From positions 1 through 29,178 of the IMG/VR virus record IMGVR_UViG_3300025889_019797: DNA of 29,178 nt; one strand, written 5' to 3'. Source of the DNA: a virus. Shown piece by piece: positions 6,043 to 14,367 of this stretch. A program made the position numbers and the translations under genes. The first letter of the stretch is position 1. Every line of letters starts with the position of its first letter. The notes under the pieces are model-generated. The model made no database searches. It was not told where the DNA came from and saw only the letters and a list, made by a program, of their open reading frames with translations.

Positions 6043-7757
6043 TGTATATTTTTTAATTCACCAGGTATAAATTTACCATTTTCATCTAATGAAGCTACTA
6101 CTTTAGGTTCATGAAACTCTTCAGGATCAGTAAATACTTCTAAAACACATGGTCCATCTTGTGATAAGAAGTCTTTTAATACTTTTTCTATATCTTGATT
6201 TGTTTCAATACTATAATAAGGCAAATCATATGCTTTAATTACTTTTTCAAAATCAGGAAATGATACTCCACTATTTTTTTCAGATGCTACAAAACGACCA
6301 TCAAAAAACGTTTTTTGAGATATTTTAATTGAAGTGTAACCATCATTATTTAATAGAATAAGTTTAATAGGAAGATTATAATGTTTCATAGTTTGTAACT
6401 CATGAATATTTAAATGTAAACTTCCATCCCCTTCAATACAGACTATTTTATGATGTGTAGCAGCTCCTAAAGCCGCGGGTAAACCATACCCCATTGGGGC
6501 GCAACCAGTATTAGTAATTAATCTTTGTTTACCATGTAAATCCATTACCTGCATAGTAACAACATTAGCTGATCCATCACTAGTAACAATATGGTGATCA
6601 GTAGGTATTATATTAGATAATTTTTCTATAAAAGCATAATGGCTAGTGTATTCTGTTTTATTCCTATGTTTGGGTAATACTCTGGGTTCACAAGACCATT
6701 CAAAACATTCATCTAACCATTGTGAATCAGTTTGGGGTAAATTTTGTGGGTATAATAAATCTAAAAATATTTTAGCATCAGACTGTACTCTTAAATCTGT
6801 AAATAAAGTTGGTTTGTTTAATTCATTACGATCTATATCTATATGAACTTTATAAGCTTGTTTAGCGAATCCTTTAAAATTATATCCTGTTTGTCTAACA
6901 TATAATCTACTACCTATAGTTAAAAGAAAATCACATTCACTTAAAAGATTATTTGCTCCTATTTGAGCATGTGTTCCAAATCTACCACAATAATATTTAT
7001 AATCTTCATTTACAATATCATTCCCATTAACTGCTGTTATTACAGGTATATTTGTTTTATTTAATATTTTATGAAGTATATCAACTCCTCCACTTAAACG
7101 AACCCCATTACCTACAATCATAAGTGGTTTTTTAGCTTGATTCCATTTTTTTCGAATTCGCTCTATTTCTGATGGAAGTGGAGTTGGGGTTATTAAATCA
7201 TTTTCCCATCCTATTAATTCATTCGGTTCAATATTAGTTGATTGTATATTTAATGGAATATCAATCCAAACGGGACCTGGTCTTCCTGAGGTGGCTAAAG
7301 CACATGCTTTTTCGAGATGATATTTTATTTCAGAAGCTTCATTGACTTGAACAGCATATTTAGTCATGTTTTTAACAGACTCAATTATATTAAATTCTTG
7401 ATCACCTAATTGCCTTAAAGGTAAACCTGTATAATTTGTAGTCATTTCTTTATTTACTTGCCCACTAATATAAATTACAGGAATTGAATCTAACCAGTTA
7501 CATAAAGTACCTGTTAAAGCATTTGTACCTCCAGGACCACTTGTAATAAGACAAGCTCCTAATTTATTATTCATTCTAGCATAACCTTCAGCTGCTAACG
7601 CTGCTGCTTGTTCATGATGTGTTGCTACATAATTTACCCCTTCAGTTGTTCCTAAAGAATCAATTAAAAATATACAACCTCCTCCAGACACAGTAAATAC
7701 TGTATCAACTCCATAATTATCTCTTAAAAATTGAATAACATAATCAGATAATCTCAT
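6030..7757 (-). CDS. Thiamine-diphosphate enzyme, acetolactate synthase-like (575 aa)
   Basis: A full-length member of the TPP-dependent decarboxylase/synthase family. The PYR domain carries the cofactor-activating Glu49 in HHEQAAA. The central domain is present. The PP domain has the metal/TPP motif GDG at 443-445 running to NN at 470-471. Family members condense a pyruvate-derived two-carbon unit onto an acceptor. No acetolactate synthase small subunit or other branched-chain amino-acid gene is nearby. Instead it lies between an epimerase and a sugar-phosphate-cyclase-like gene with 13- and 14-base overlaps. I infer a role in making a branched or unusual sugar rather than valine. Confidence 0.85.
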   Translation of the reverse strand: MRLSDYVIQFLRDNYGVDTVFTVSGGGCIFLIDSLGTTEGVNYVATHHEQAAALAAEGYARMNNKLGACLITSGPGGTNALTGTLCNWLDSIPVIYISGQVNKEMTTNYTGLPLRQLGDQEFNIIESVKNMTKYAVQVNEASEIKYHLEKACALATSGRPGPVWIDIPLNIQSTNIEPNELIGWENDLITPTPLPSEIERIRKKWNQAKKPLMIVGNGVRLSGGVDILHKILNKTNIPVITAVNGNDIVNEDYKYYCGRFGTHAQIGANNLLSECDFLLTIGSRLYVRQTGYNFKGFAKQAYKVHIDIDRNELNKPTLFTDLRVQSDAKIFLDLLYPQNLPQTDSQWLDECFEWSCEPRVLPKHRNKTEYTSHYAFIEKLSNIIPTDHHIVTSDGSANVVTMQVMDLHGKQRLITNTGCAPMGYGLPAALGAATHHKIVCIEGDGSLHLNIHELQTMKHYNLPIKLILLNNDGYTSIKISQKTFFDGRFVASEKNSGVSFPDFEKVIKAYDLPYYSIETNQDIEKVLKDFLSQDGPCVLEVFTDPEEFHEPKVVASLDENGKFIPGELKNIQWID

Positions 7758-8760
7758 AAATTTGATTTAAAACTTTTATTAATATATTAGTATTTTCTAT
7801 ATTTTCCAAGAACGGTTTATCATTTATTAAAACCATCGTTAATTTACCTGTACTTTTTTTATCTGATTTGATTATTTCTAGGAGTAAATCTAAATCAAAC
7901 CATTCTTGTTTAAAGGTCAAATTATTATTTTTTATTAATGATATACCTTTTTCAATAATTGAATCATAGTTGGAAACATTATAACCTAATTCTTTAGATA
8001 TCATTACTGCCACCATACTTCCTATAATAACAGCTATACCATGAGGAATAATATTTTCAGATGTTGATTCTAAAGCATGACCAAAAGTATGACCAAAATT
8101 TAAAAATTTACGTTCACCCTTATCAAATTCATCTCTAGATAAAATATCAATTTTATATTTTAACCCATCATGAATCATAGATTCTATAGATGATGCTGGG
8201 TCAAAATCAAGTATTTTATTTTGTAATATATGGAATTTAAAAATTTCTCCTAATCCACTAGTATAATCTAATTTAGAAAGAGTTTGAGTAAATTTAGGGT
8301 AAACTATAATATCTGTTGGTGGATAAAAAGTACCAATTATATTTTTCCGGTCTACAAAATTAATAGAAGTTTTACCCCCAACACAACTATCAGCTTGAGC
8401 TAAAAGTGTTGTTGGTATAAGAGTATATTGAATTCCTCTACAATAAACTGAAGCACAAAATCCTATAAGATCTTGAAGAACACCACCACCAATTACTACT
8501 AATTTAGTTTGTATATTAGCTCTACGTTCTGTTAAATTTTGTAATACCCTAGCAGTACCAGTATAACTTTTAATCGCTTCAGAACTAGTTAATATAATAT
8601 TATTATCTCGTTGTAAAGATGGATAAAGGTTATTTACATTATCATCAATAAATGTAATAGTATTAGGTTGATCAATATAATATTCTATTTCTTGTATTGT
8701 ATCAACAAAACTTAATTTATAATCTGATATTTTTGATTTTATTTCTAATATGTTGTGCAT
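7744..8760 (-). CDS. 3-dehydroquinate synthase-like sugar phosphate cyclase (338 aa)
   Basis: It matches the dehydroquinate synthase superfamily along its length: NAD-binding GGGVLQD (91-97), the loop IPTTLLAQADSCVGGKTSIN, GEIFK, then NFGHTFGHALE. The three expected metal ligands are present as Glu172, His224 and His240, and the active-site residues Lys175, Lys203, Arg217, Asn221 and His228 also line up with AroB. The ring-closing chemistry on a sugar phosphate should therefore work. No other shikimate gene is near. The neighbours are an SDR (16-base overlap) and a TPP enzyme (14-base overlap), so the product may be a cyclitol or a higher sugar. True AroB activity is the alternative. Confidence 0.85.
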   Translation of the reverse strand: MHNILEIKSKISDYKLSFVDTIQEIEYYIDQPNTITFIDDNVNNLYPSLQRDNNIILTSSEAIKSYTGTARVLQNLTERRANIQTKLVVIGGGVLQDLIGFCASVYCRGIQYTLIPTTLLAQADSCVGGKTSINFVDRKNIIGTFYPPTDIIVYPKFTQTLSKLDYTSGLGEIFKFHILQNKILDFDPASSIESMIHDGLKYKIDILSRDEFDKGERKFLNFGHTFGHALESTSENIIPHGIAVIIGSMVAVMISKELGYNVSNYDSIIEKGISLIKNNNLTFKQEWFDLDLLLEIIKSDKKSTGKLTMVLINDKPFLENIENTNILIKVLNQIYEII

Positions 8761-9386
8761 GAATAACCTCCATCTATTATAATATTTTGACCACTTATAT
8801 AGCTATTATCTATTGTAAGTTGATAAGTTAATTTAGCTACTTCTTCAGGCAATCCTAATCTTCCTATAGGTATTTGTTTTGATAATAATGCTATTTCTTC
8901 TTTAGTATTATTTTGATAAGTTAAATCAGTACCTATAAACCCTGGGGAAATAGTGTTAGTTAAAATTCCTTCATGAGCGTATTCAGCTGTTAATGATTTA
9001 GTAAGGGAGTGTAGAGCACTCTTACTAGCACTATAAGCTGCTCGTTTTGGTTTAGATGTATCAATCCAAATACTTCCGATATTTACAATTCGCCCATACT
9101 TCTGATCAACCATATAAGGTAAACAATGTTGTATTATTTGAAGAGGTGAGAAGTAATTAACTCGCATCACCTCTTCATCTGAAATATCTTTAATAAAGGT
9201 TAAGGGGTTTATTCCTGCGTTATTTATTATAATATCGAAATATCCACCAACTCCTTTAAAATGTAACGGTTTTGATAAATCTAATATATCTCTGGTAGGA
9301 GCATTTACTTGATGTCCTTTTGATAAAAAAAGATCAACTATGGCTTTTCCAATTCCTTTTGAACCCCCAGTAACCAGTACTCTCAT
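8745..9386 (-). CDS. Short-chain dehydrogenase/reductase (213 aa)
   Basis: A classical SDR: TGGSKGIG at residues 6-13 binds NAD(P), NNAG lies at 55-58, and the catalytic tetrad is Asn77, Ser105, Tyr118 and Lys122 (YSASK). The C-terminus ends with the usual SGQNIIIDGG. At 213 residues it is slightly short, with a trimmed region after the nucleotide-binding site. It probably oxidises or reduces a hydroxyl or keto group on the product of the neighbouring cyclase or aldolase. Its start codon overlaps the aldolase stop by 1 base, and its end overlaps the cyclase gene by 16 bases. Confidence 0.85.
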   Translation of the reverse strand: MRVLVTGGSKGIGKAIVDLFLSKGHQVNAPTRDILDLSKPLHFKGVGGYFDIIINNAGINPLTFIKDISDEEVMRVNYFSPLQIIQHCLPYMVDQKYGRIVNIGSIWIDTSKPKRAAYSASKSALHSLTKSLTAEYAHEGILTNTISPGFIGTDLTYQNNTKEEIALLSKQIPIGRLGLPEEVAKLTYQLTIDNSYISGQNIIIDGGYSCTTY

Positions 9387-10186
9387 TATTTAAAAGAAAC
9401 AGATTGATTGATTCTATCTTGAATCATTTGGATTCGTTTAATATCTTGATTAGCTAATGTTGCATAATATTCATTTTTAGCTTTTAACCATTCATATTCA
9501 AACATTTGAGCTTTAGATAATGCTCTAGATAAGTTTTTTAAAGACACAGATGGATCAAAAATAGCATAACGTGTTTCAAATTTATCTAATAATCCTTCTG
9601 AATGTAATGTTTTTAAAAAATCTAATGAATCAGTTGATACAGCTCCACCTAAACAAGCTTTAAGTCCTTTTCGTTTTGCATTTTGAAATACAGAACGAGC
9701 CATATCTAATACTTCTTTACTATTAACATAATTACGATCTTTACCCATTGATGATACTAAATCAACACGACCAACAGTAACCCCATATAACTCTTTAGCT
9801 TCATCTGAATGAATCATTTCAACGGCATTTTGTACAGCAGTAATAGTTTCAATATTAACATTAAGTTGAAGTGATGAACGAATATCCTCAGGGATATATG
9901 TTCGAGTAGCTTGAATAAATTTTTTAAGACCAAATTCAGATTCAACCATAGGTGCTACTAATCCTTTTACCCCAATGATAGAAGCATCTTTTAAATCTCT
10001 AATTGCTTCAGGACCACCTATTTTTAAAGTAATTTTAGTTTTAGCTTGATTACAAACTTCTTTTAATCGAACAGTTTCATTAAATAAAGCCCCTTCATCT
10101 TCAAAACTAGTTTTAATACCTATTAAACCTTCATTTTCAATCAGATCAGTAAGGATTTTTACACATTTAAATTCTCTTGCATTCAT
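9386..10186 (-). CDS. HpcH/HpaI-family aldolase (citrate lyase-like, 266 aa)
   Basis: A TIM-barrel class II aldolase of the HpcH/HpaI/CitE group. The metal ligands are visible as Glu113 (NVNIETITA) and Asp142 (VGRVDLVSSMG), with the barrel strand GVKGLVAPMVES before them. Family members join pyruvate or a similar keto acid to an aldehyde, or cleave such adducts. It lies between the RmlB-like gene (3-base gap) and the SDR (1-base overlap), inside the unusual-sugar part of the operon. I infer that it helps build a chain-extended or acidic sugar precursor. Its C-terminal 50 residues are helical and outside the usual core. Confidence 0.8.
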   Translation of the reverse strand: MNAREFKCVKILTDLIENEGLIGIKTSFEDEGALFNETVRLKEVCNQAKTKITLKIGGPEAIRDLKDASIIGVKGLVAPMVESEFGLKKFIQATRTYIPEDIRSSLQLNVNIETITAVQNAVEMIHSDEAKELYGVTVGRVDLVSSMGKDRNYVNSKEVLDMARSVFQNAKRKGLKACLGGAVSTDSLDFLKTLHSEGLLDKFETRYAIFDPSVSLKNLSRALSKAQMFEYEWLKAKNEYYATLANQDIKRIQMIQDRINQSVSFK

Positions 10187-10189
10187 AAT

Positions 10190-11158
10190 TTACCAAATAA
10201 ATTTATTTTTATAATAATTAATTATACTATCTATTTCCTCAGAGAACAATTTTTTTGGTTCCCATCCTAAAGATTTAATTTTAGAATCATCTAAAGCATA
10301 ACGGACATCTTGCCCTTTTCTATTACAAGAAAAATCAATATATGTTTCAACATCATGAAAATCTTCCCAATTAATAACTCCTAAATATTTAGTAATAACA
10401 GCCTTTACAGTCTCAATATTTTGTTGTTCAAAACCACCTGCTACATTATAAATTTCACCTACTTGACCTTTTTCAATTAATGTAATCACAGCTTCAGCAG
10501 TGTCAGCGGCATGTAACCAATTTCTATAAGGTAAACCTTGATTATGAAGTGGAATTTTACGTTCTAAACTTAATAACTTTACCGCTTTAGGGATTAATTT
10601 TTCAACATATTGACCAATACCATAATTATTTGTTGGTCGAATAATCATATAAGGAATATTATGTGTTCTACCCCAAGCCATAACTAACATATCAGCTGCT
10701 GCTTTTGTAGCTGAGTATGGGTTAGATGGTTTTAATAAATGATTTTCATCATGGGCACCTTCTTCAATATCACCATATACTTCATCTGTACTAAAATGGA
10801 GTAATATTGGTTTTTGGGTATTTTCTCCTCTATGATTTTTGATTAATTCAAGTAAATTATGAACTCCATCTATATTTGATTTAACAAATTCAGTACTGCT
10901 AGCAATTGAATTACCAACATGAGTTTCAGCAGCTGTATTAATTACAAAATCACAGTCATATAAAAATTTTAATTCATTAATATCACAATGAACAAAAGAA
11001 AAATTAGGGTATGATTTAAATTCTTCTAATAAATCTTTATTAGCAGCATAAGTCATTTTATCAACTCCTTTTACATACCATCCTTTTTTAAGACACGCCC
11101 TAGTCACATAAGATCCAATAAAACCAAGACATCCAGTCACATATACTACTTTTATCAT
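10190..11158 (-). CDS. RmlB-like NDP-sugar 4,6-dehydratase (322 aa)
   Basis: An extended SDR closely patterned on dTDP-glucose 4,6-dehydratase: GFIGS at 12-16, AAETHVGNSI, the catalytic STDEVYG with Thr-Asp-Glu at 124-126, Y148-xxx-K152, NNYG, EKLIP, and a C-terminal RKGQDVRYALDD..LGW. The Asp-Glu pair and Tyr/Lys needed for 4,6-dehydration are present, so a 4-keto-6-deoxy hexose product is likely. It is about 40 residues shorter than enterobacterial RmlB, and RmlA, RmlC and RmlD are absent, so the substrate may be another NDP-sugar. It is packed between the GT-A transferase gene and the aldolase gene. Confidence 0.8.
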   Translation of the reverse strand: MIKVVYVTGCLGFIGSYVTRACLKKGWYVKGVDKMTYAANKDLLEEFKSYPNFSFVHCDINELKFLYDCDFVINTAAETHVGNSIASSTEFVKSNIDGVHNLLELIKNHRGENTQKPILLHFSTDEVYGDIEEGAHDENHLLKPSNPYSATKAAADMLVMAWGRTHNIPYMIIRPTNNYGIGQYVEKLIPKAVKLLSLERKIPLHNQGLPYRNWLHAADTAEAVITLIEKGQVGEIYNVAGGFEQQNIETVKAVITKYLGVINWEDFHDVETYIDFSCNRKGQDVRYALDDSKIKSLGWEPKKLFSEEIDSIINYYKNKFIW

Positions 11159-11159
11159 T

Positions 11160-12125
11160 TTATAAAAAATTATTTATTTTTAAATATTCATCCACTTTAT
11201 CTAAAAATACTTTTGGTTTTCCTTTACCTTGGGTATGACCAATAAAATGAGTAATTCGAGATTCTAAAGCTGGGCCCCATCCATTTAATTCATTTTCAGG
11301 GCTTAATTCACCATATTTGGGATGATGACCAAAATTAGGTATCACAAAATACTCTTCAGAATTTAATATATGAGGATTATTTTTAGAAAATACAGTATTC
11401 ATTAAACCAAAAAACGATTGTTGTTGAGTATCAATTAAAAATCTTTTAGGTCCAAAAAATTCTTCTCCATTTTCATCTCTTACTGAGGCGTAATCAAATA
11501 AATCTAATATAAATTTAAATCTATCTTTAGATAGAAATTCATCATAAATACTTAAATCAATTCCTTGAAAACCAGCATTAAATCCTTGAACTTGGGGATT
11601 TCTATTAATATAAATATCTCTAAATCCTTCTCCAAACTGTTCTAATAATTTTGGAAAGAGTACTTTATCACAATTAGCATTTAGTGGTTCTGAAATTAAT
11701 ACTGGGGTGTTAGATAAAATTAAATCGCAGATATGTTTAAAATCATCATTGATTAAAATATCATCATCATAAATTAAATAATAATGTTTTAATTTTACCC
11801 TACGAAGATAATGAGCCATTATAATAAAATAAGCTGCTTTCCATGTTCTAAATTTATCTGTATAATCTAAATCATAAAATTCAGTTACATAGTTATCAAA
11901 AAATTCTTTATCATATGAGTAAAGATTTTCAATATGTTTATCAATTAATTTAGCCCATTTATCATCATCACCTAAATCACCCTCAATTACATTATCCCAT
12001 AATATATGGAATTCAATTTTTACATCCGGATAAAGAGATTTTATTTTAGATTGTAATTGATGTAAAGCAAAAAATGATTGTTTATTTTTAGCTCTCATCA
12101 GATTAGATATAATTATTTCTTTCAT
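11160..12125 (-). CDS. GT-A glycosyltransferase, possibly GT8-like (321 aa)
   Basis: The pattern YYLIYDDDILINDDF puts a DDD metal-binding site at 120-122, and a later GFNAGFQGID plus HFIGHTQGKGKP near the C-terminus resembles the donor-site ends of GT8-type enzymes. The middle is Phe/Tyr/Asp-rich. It is a soluble, presumably cytoplasmic sugar transferase acting on a lipid-linked or protein-linked acceptor. Single-base gaps separate it from the GT11 gene upstream and the RmlB-like gene downstream. Family placement is by motif only and could be wrong. The transferase call is firmer. Confidence 0.65.
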   Translation of the reverse strand: MKEIIISNLMRAKNKQSFFALHQLQSKIKSLYPDVKIEFHILWDNVIEGDLGDDDKWAKLIDKHIENLYSYDKEFFDNYVTEFYDLDYTDKFRTWKAAYFIIMAHYLRRVKLKHYYLIYDDDILINDDFKHICDLILSNTPVLISEPLNANCDKVLFPKLLEQFGEGFRDIYINRNPQVQGFNAGFQGIDLSIYDEFLSKDRFKFILDLFDYASVRDENGEEFFGPKRFLIDTQQQSFFGLMNTVFSKNNPHILNSEEYFVIPNFGHHPKYGELSPENELNGWGPALESRITHFIGHTQGKGKPKVFLDKVDEYLKINNFL

Positions 12126-12126
12126 T

Positions 12127-12966
12127 TTAATTTTCGTTGATTATATGTTTCCACTCTGATGGGTAATAATTTGAATTAATATGTGACCAAGGACTATATG
12201 ATTTTAAATAATTAGCCGGGCATGTTATTTTTTTATTAGGGTTATAATTTCTATAGGCTGCCCACCAACTGTAAGAGCTATTAGCTATAATCTGATGGTC
12301 ACATAAACTCATTAAGATTAAATCAACATAATCAGAACCAGGTTCTATAAATGTAACCATTTCTCCTTCAATTAGATTTTCTTTACACCATTCAATATCA
12401 TTTGAAAAAATTACAAAATGATACTTTTCAATCTCAGAGATATACTCTTGTAATGCTTCAGAATAATATTCATTTGTTAATTTACAAAAATGGTCATGTT
12501 GAGGTAATAAATAATCTCCTCTACGAACATGAATAGCTACCATTTCTTTTCCCTCAACTTTAATATTATTATAAATCTGTTTAGCAGCATTAAAATGTAT
12601 AGTACCCCAGTTCCAATTTAATACATCTTGAGAATATTTTGGATGCCAATAATGAAATAAATCAAAACGATTTTCAATATTATAATTTTTATTTGGATCT
12701 ATTCTTTGAATTAAAGTTTCATCTACAATTTTAGAATCATCAGGCCTAATATTAATAAAATCATTAAAAAAATTATCAGGAGCAACTATAATAGGAATAT
12801 CTACTAACTCAGCAAATTTAAACCCATATCCTTGAGATAAACTAGATTCAGAAAAAATAATCTCATGATTAGTCTCTTTTGCAACAGCATACAAACTAGC
12901 ATACTGTTGCAATTGAGAACCTAAATTACCTGATCCACCTATAGTTTTAAAGGTAATATAACTCAT
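12127..12966 (-). CDS. GT11-family alpha-1,2-fucosyltransferase-like protein (279 aa)
   Basis: The GDP-binding motif HVRRGDY at 146-152 and the downstream block DLILMSLCDHQIIANSSYSWW are the signature of GT11, whose known members transfer L-fucose from GDP-fucose in alpha-1,2 linkage. The N-terminal GNLGSQLQQYA segment also fits (normally GRLGNQLFQYA). GDP-L-fucose would be supplied by gmd and fcl, which lie just upstream in the same operon. The stop of the upstream dehydratase overlaps its start by 1 base. The acceptor is unknown. Confidence 0.85.
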   Translation of the reverse strand: MSYITFKTIGGSGNLGSQLQQYASLYAVAKETNHEIIFSESSLSQGYGFKFAELVDIPIIVAPDNFFNDFINIRPDDSKIVDETLIQRIDPNKNYNIENRFDLFHYWHPKYSQDVLNWNWGTIHFNAAKQIYNNIKVEGKEMVAIHVRRGDYLLPQHDHFCKLTNEYYSEALQEYISEIEKYHFVIFSNDIEWCKENLIEGEMVTFIEPGSDYVDLILMSLCDHQIIANSSYSWWAAYRNYNPNKKITCPANYLKSYSPWSHINSNYYPSEWKHIINEN

Positions 12967-14312
12967 TACAGATTTTCAAAGAATTTATCAACTACCTGTC
13001 CTATATACTCAATTTGTTCATCTGTAATACCTGGATAAACTCCTAGGAAAAATGTATCTTGAGTAGTTTTAGTAGCTATTGGAAACATATTAACCGGATC
13101 ATTATAATGTTCAAACATTTCAAGACCACTATATGCTGGGTGGAATAAAGCATTTCCTGTAAAATATGAACGGGTTTGGATTTTAGCGTTTTCTAAATGT
13201 TCAACTAAATCAATTTTTTGGAATGGAACATTATCTTTTAATGTTAATAAGAAACCAAACCAACTAACTTCTGCTTTGTCAAGCGCTTTAGGTAAATGGA
13301 AATATTGATCATATTTTTTAAAGATATCATACATTTTATTAAAATTCTCTTTTCTACGAGCATGCATAAGCTCTAATTTATCTAATTGAGCTAATCCAAT
13401 AGATGCTTGAATTTCAGTTGGTTTTAAATTATACCCAATTTCATCAAATACATAACGGTGATCATAGTTAATTTCAGGATATTTAGGGAACCAACTATTC
13501 ATTCTCATTCCGCAAGCAGTACCACAAGTGACATTTCCAGGTTTAATAGTATTACAATAACATGCACGACCCCAATCACGTAAAGATGCTAAAGCCATTC
13601 TATGCCTAGCCGGATTACAAGCTACAAATCCTCCTTCACCTGTTGTCATATGGTGAGCTGGGAAGAATGAGCATGTTGAAATTTTACCAAATGAACCTAA
13701 TGGTTGGCCATCCCAAGATGAACCTAAAGCATCACAACAATCTTCTAAGAAAATTAATTTATATTTTTCTACAATAGCCATTAAACGATCCATATCAGGT
13801 GGATTACCTAATACATGAGCAAAAATAATACCTTTAATCTCTTTATTAGTATCTTCTTCAAGTAGTTTTTCTACTTGATCTAAATTAAGGTTTAGATTTG
13901 GTAATTCAACATCCACAAATACAGGTTCAAAACCATTTTGAATTAATGGATTAATAGTAGTAGGAAAACAAACTACAGGAGTAATAAATTTACTTCCTTT
14001 AGGTAAATTACCTCCTCTTTTTGTTCGTAAAAGAGATACCATTAATAAGTTAGCTGAACTACCTGAATTAACAATAATACCATCTGATTTTCCTAAATGA
14101 GGAGCAAATTGTTTTTCAAATTTTCTTCCGTTTTCACCTAAAATAAACCATCCTTTTAATAATGAATCTACAGCTGCTGTGTATTCATCATCATTAAAAA
14201 ATGGACCTGAATATTGAACCCAATCAACTCCAGGTGTCCATGTTTTGTTAGTTTGTTGTTCTTTAACAAATTCACTAACTAAATCTAAAATTTGTTGTTT
14301 TTTATTACTCAT
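12966..14312 (-). CDS. rfbH: RfbH-like PLP/iron-sulfur NDP-4-keto-6-deoxyhexose 3-dehydratase (448 aa)
   Basis: A DegT/DnrJ/EryC1/StrS fold protein with SGSSANLL and EDCCDALG (Asp191 for the PLP ring nitrogen). The usual PLP lysine is replaced: the segment reads SFFPAHH with His220, as in the 3-dehydratases RfbH (E1) and ColD, so it should remove the C3 hydroxyl rather than transfer an amino group. Four cysteines at 251, 253, 263 and 267 match the E1 [2Fe-2S] cluster region, but the spacing is CxC-x9-CxxxC rather than CxC-x2-C-x7-C. E1 needs an E3 reductase, and none is seen here. Substrate could be the GDP-sugar from Gmd or the product of the RmlB-like enzyme. It has its own candidate promoter. 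Confidence 0.8.
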   Translation of the reverse strand: MSNKKQQILDLVSEFVKEQQTNKTWTPGVDWVQYSGPFFNDDEYTAAVDSLLKGWFILGENGRKFEKQFAPHLGKSDGIIVNSGSSANLLMVSLLRTKRGGNLPKGSKFITPVVCFPTTINPLIQNGFEPVFVDVELPNLNLNLDQVEKLLEEDTNKEIKGIIFAHVLGNPPDMDRLMAIVEKYKLIFLEDCCDALGSSWDGQPLGSFGKISTCSFFPAHHMTTGEGGFVACNPARHRMALASLRDWGRACYCNTIKPGNVTCGTACGMRMNSWFPKYPEINYDHRYVFDEIGYNLKPTEIQASIGLAQLDKLELMHARRKENFNKMYDIFKKYDQYFHLPKALDKAEVSWFGFLLTLKDNVPFQKIDLVEHLENAKIQTRSYFTGNALFHPAYSGLEMFEHYNDPVNMFPIATKTTQDTFFLGVYPGITDEQIEYIGQVVDKFFENL

Positions 14313-14331
14313 TTATTTTATTTTAATAGTT

Positions 14332-14367
14332 CTAAAGATAAAAAATATAATTTAAATAATCAAGCTT
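14332..14367 (-). promoter_or_regulatory. Candidate Bacteroidota-type promoter inside sugar operon
   Basis: On the minus strand AAGCTTG (14367-14361) is followed after exactly 20 bases by TATCTTTAG (14340-14332). This is the -33/-7 layout of Bacteroidota sigma factors. The -33 box covers the end of gmd, and the 47-base gap before the RfbH-like gene is the only real gap in the 16-kb operon. Confidence 0.55.
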
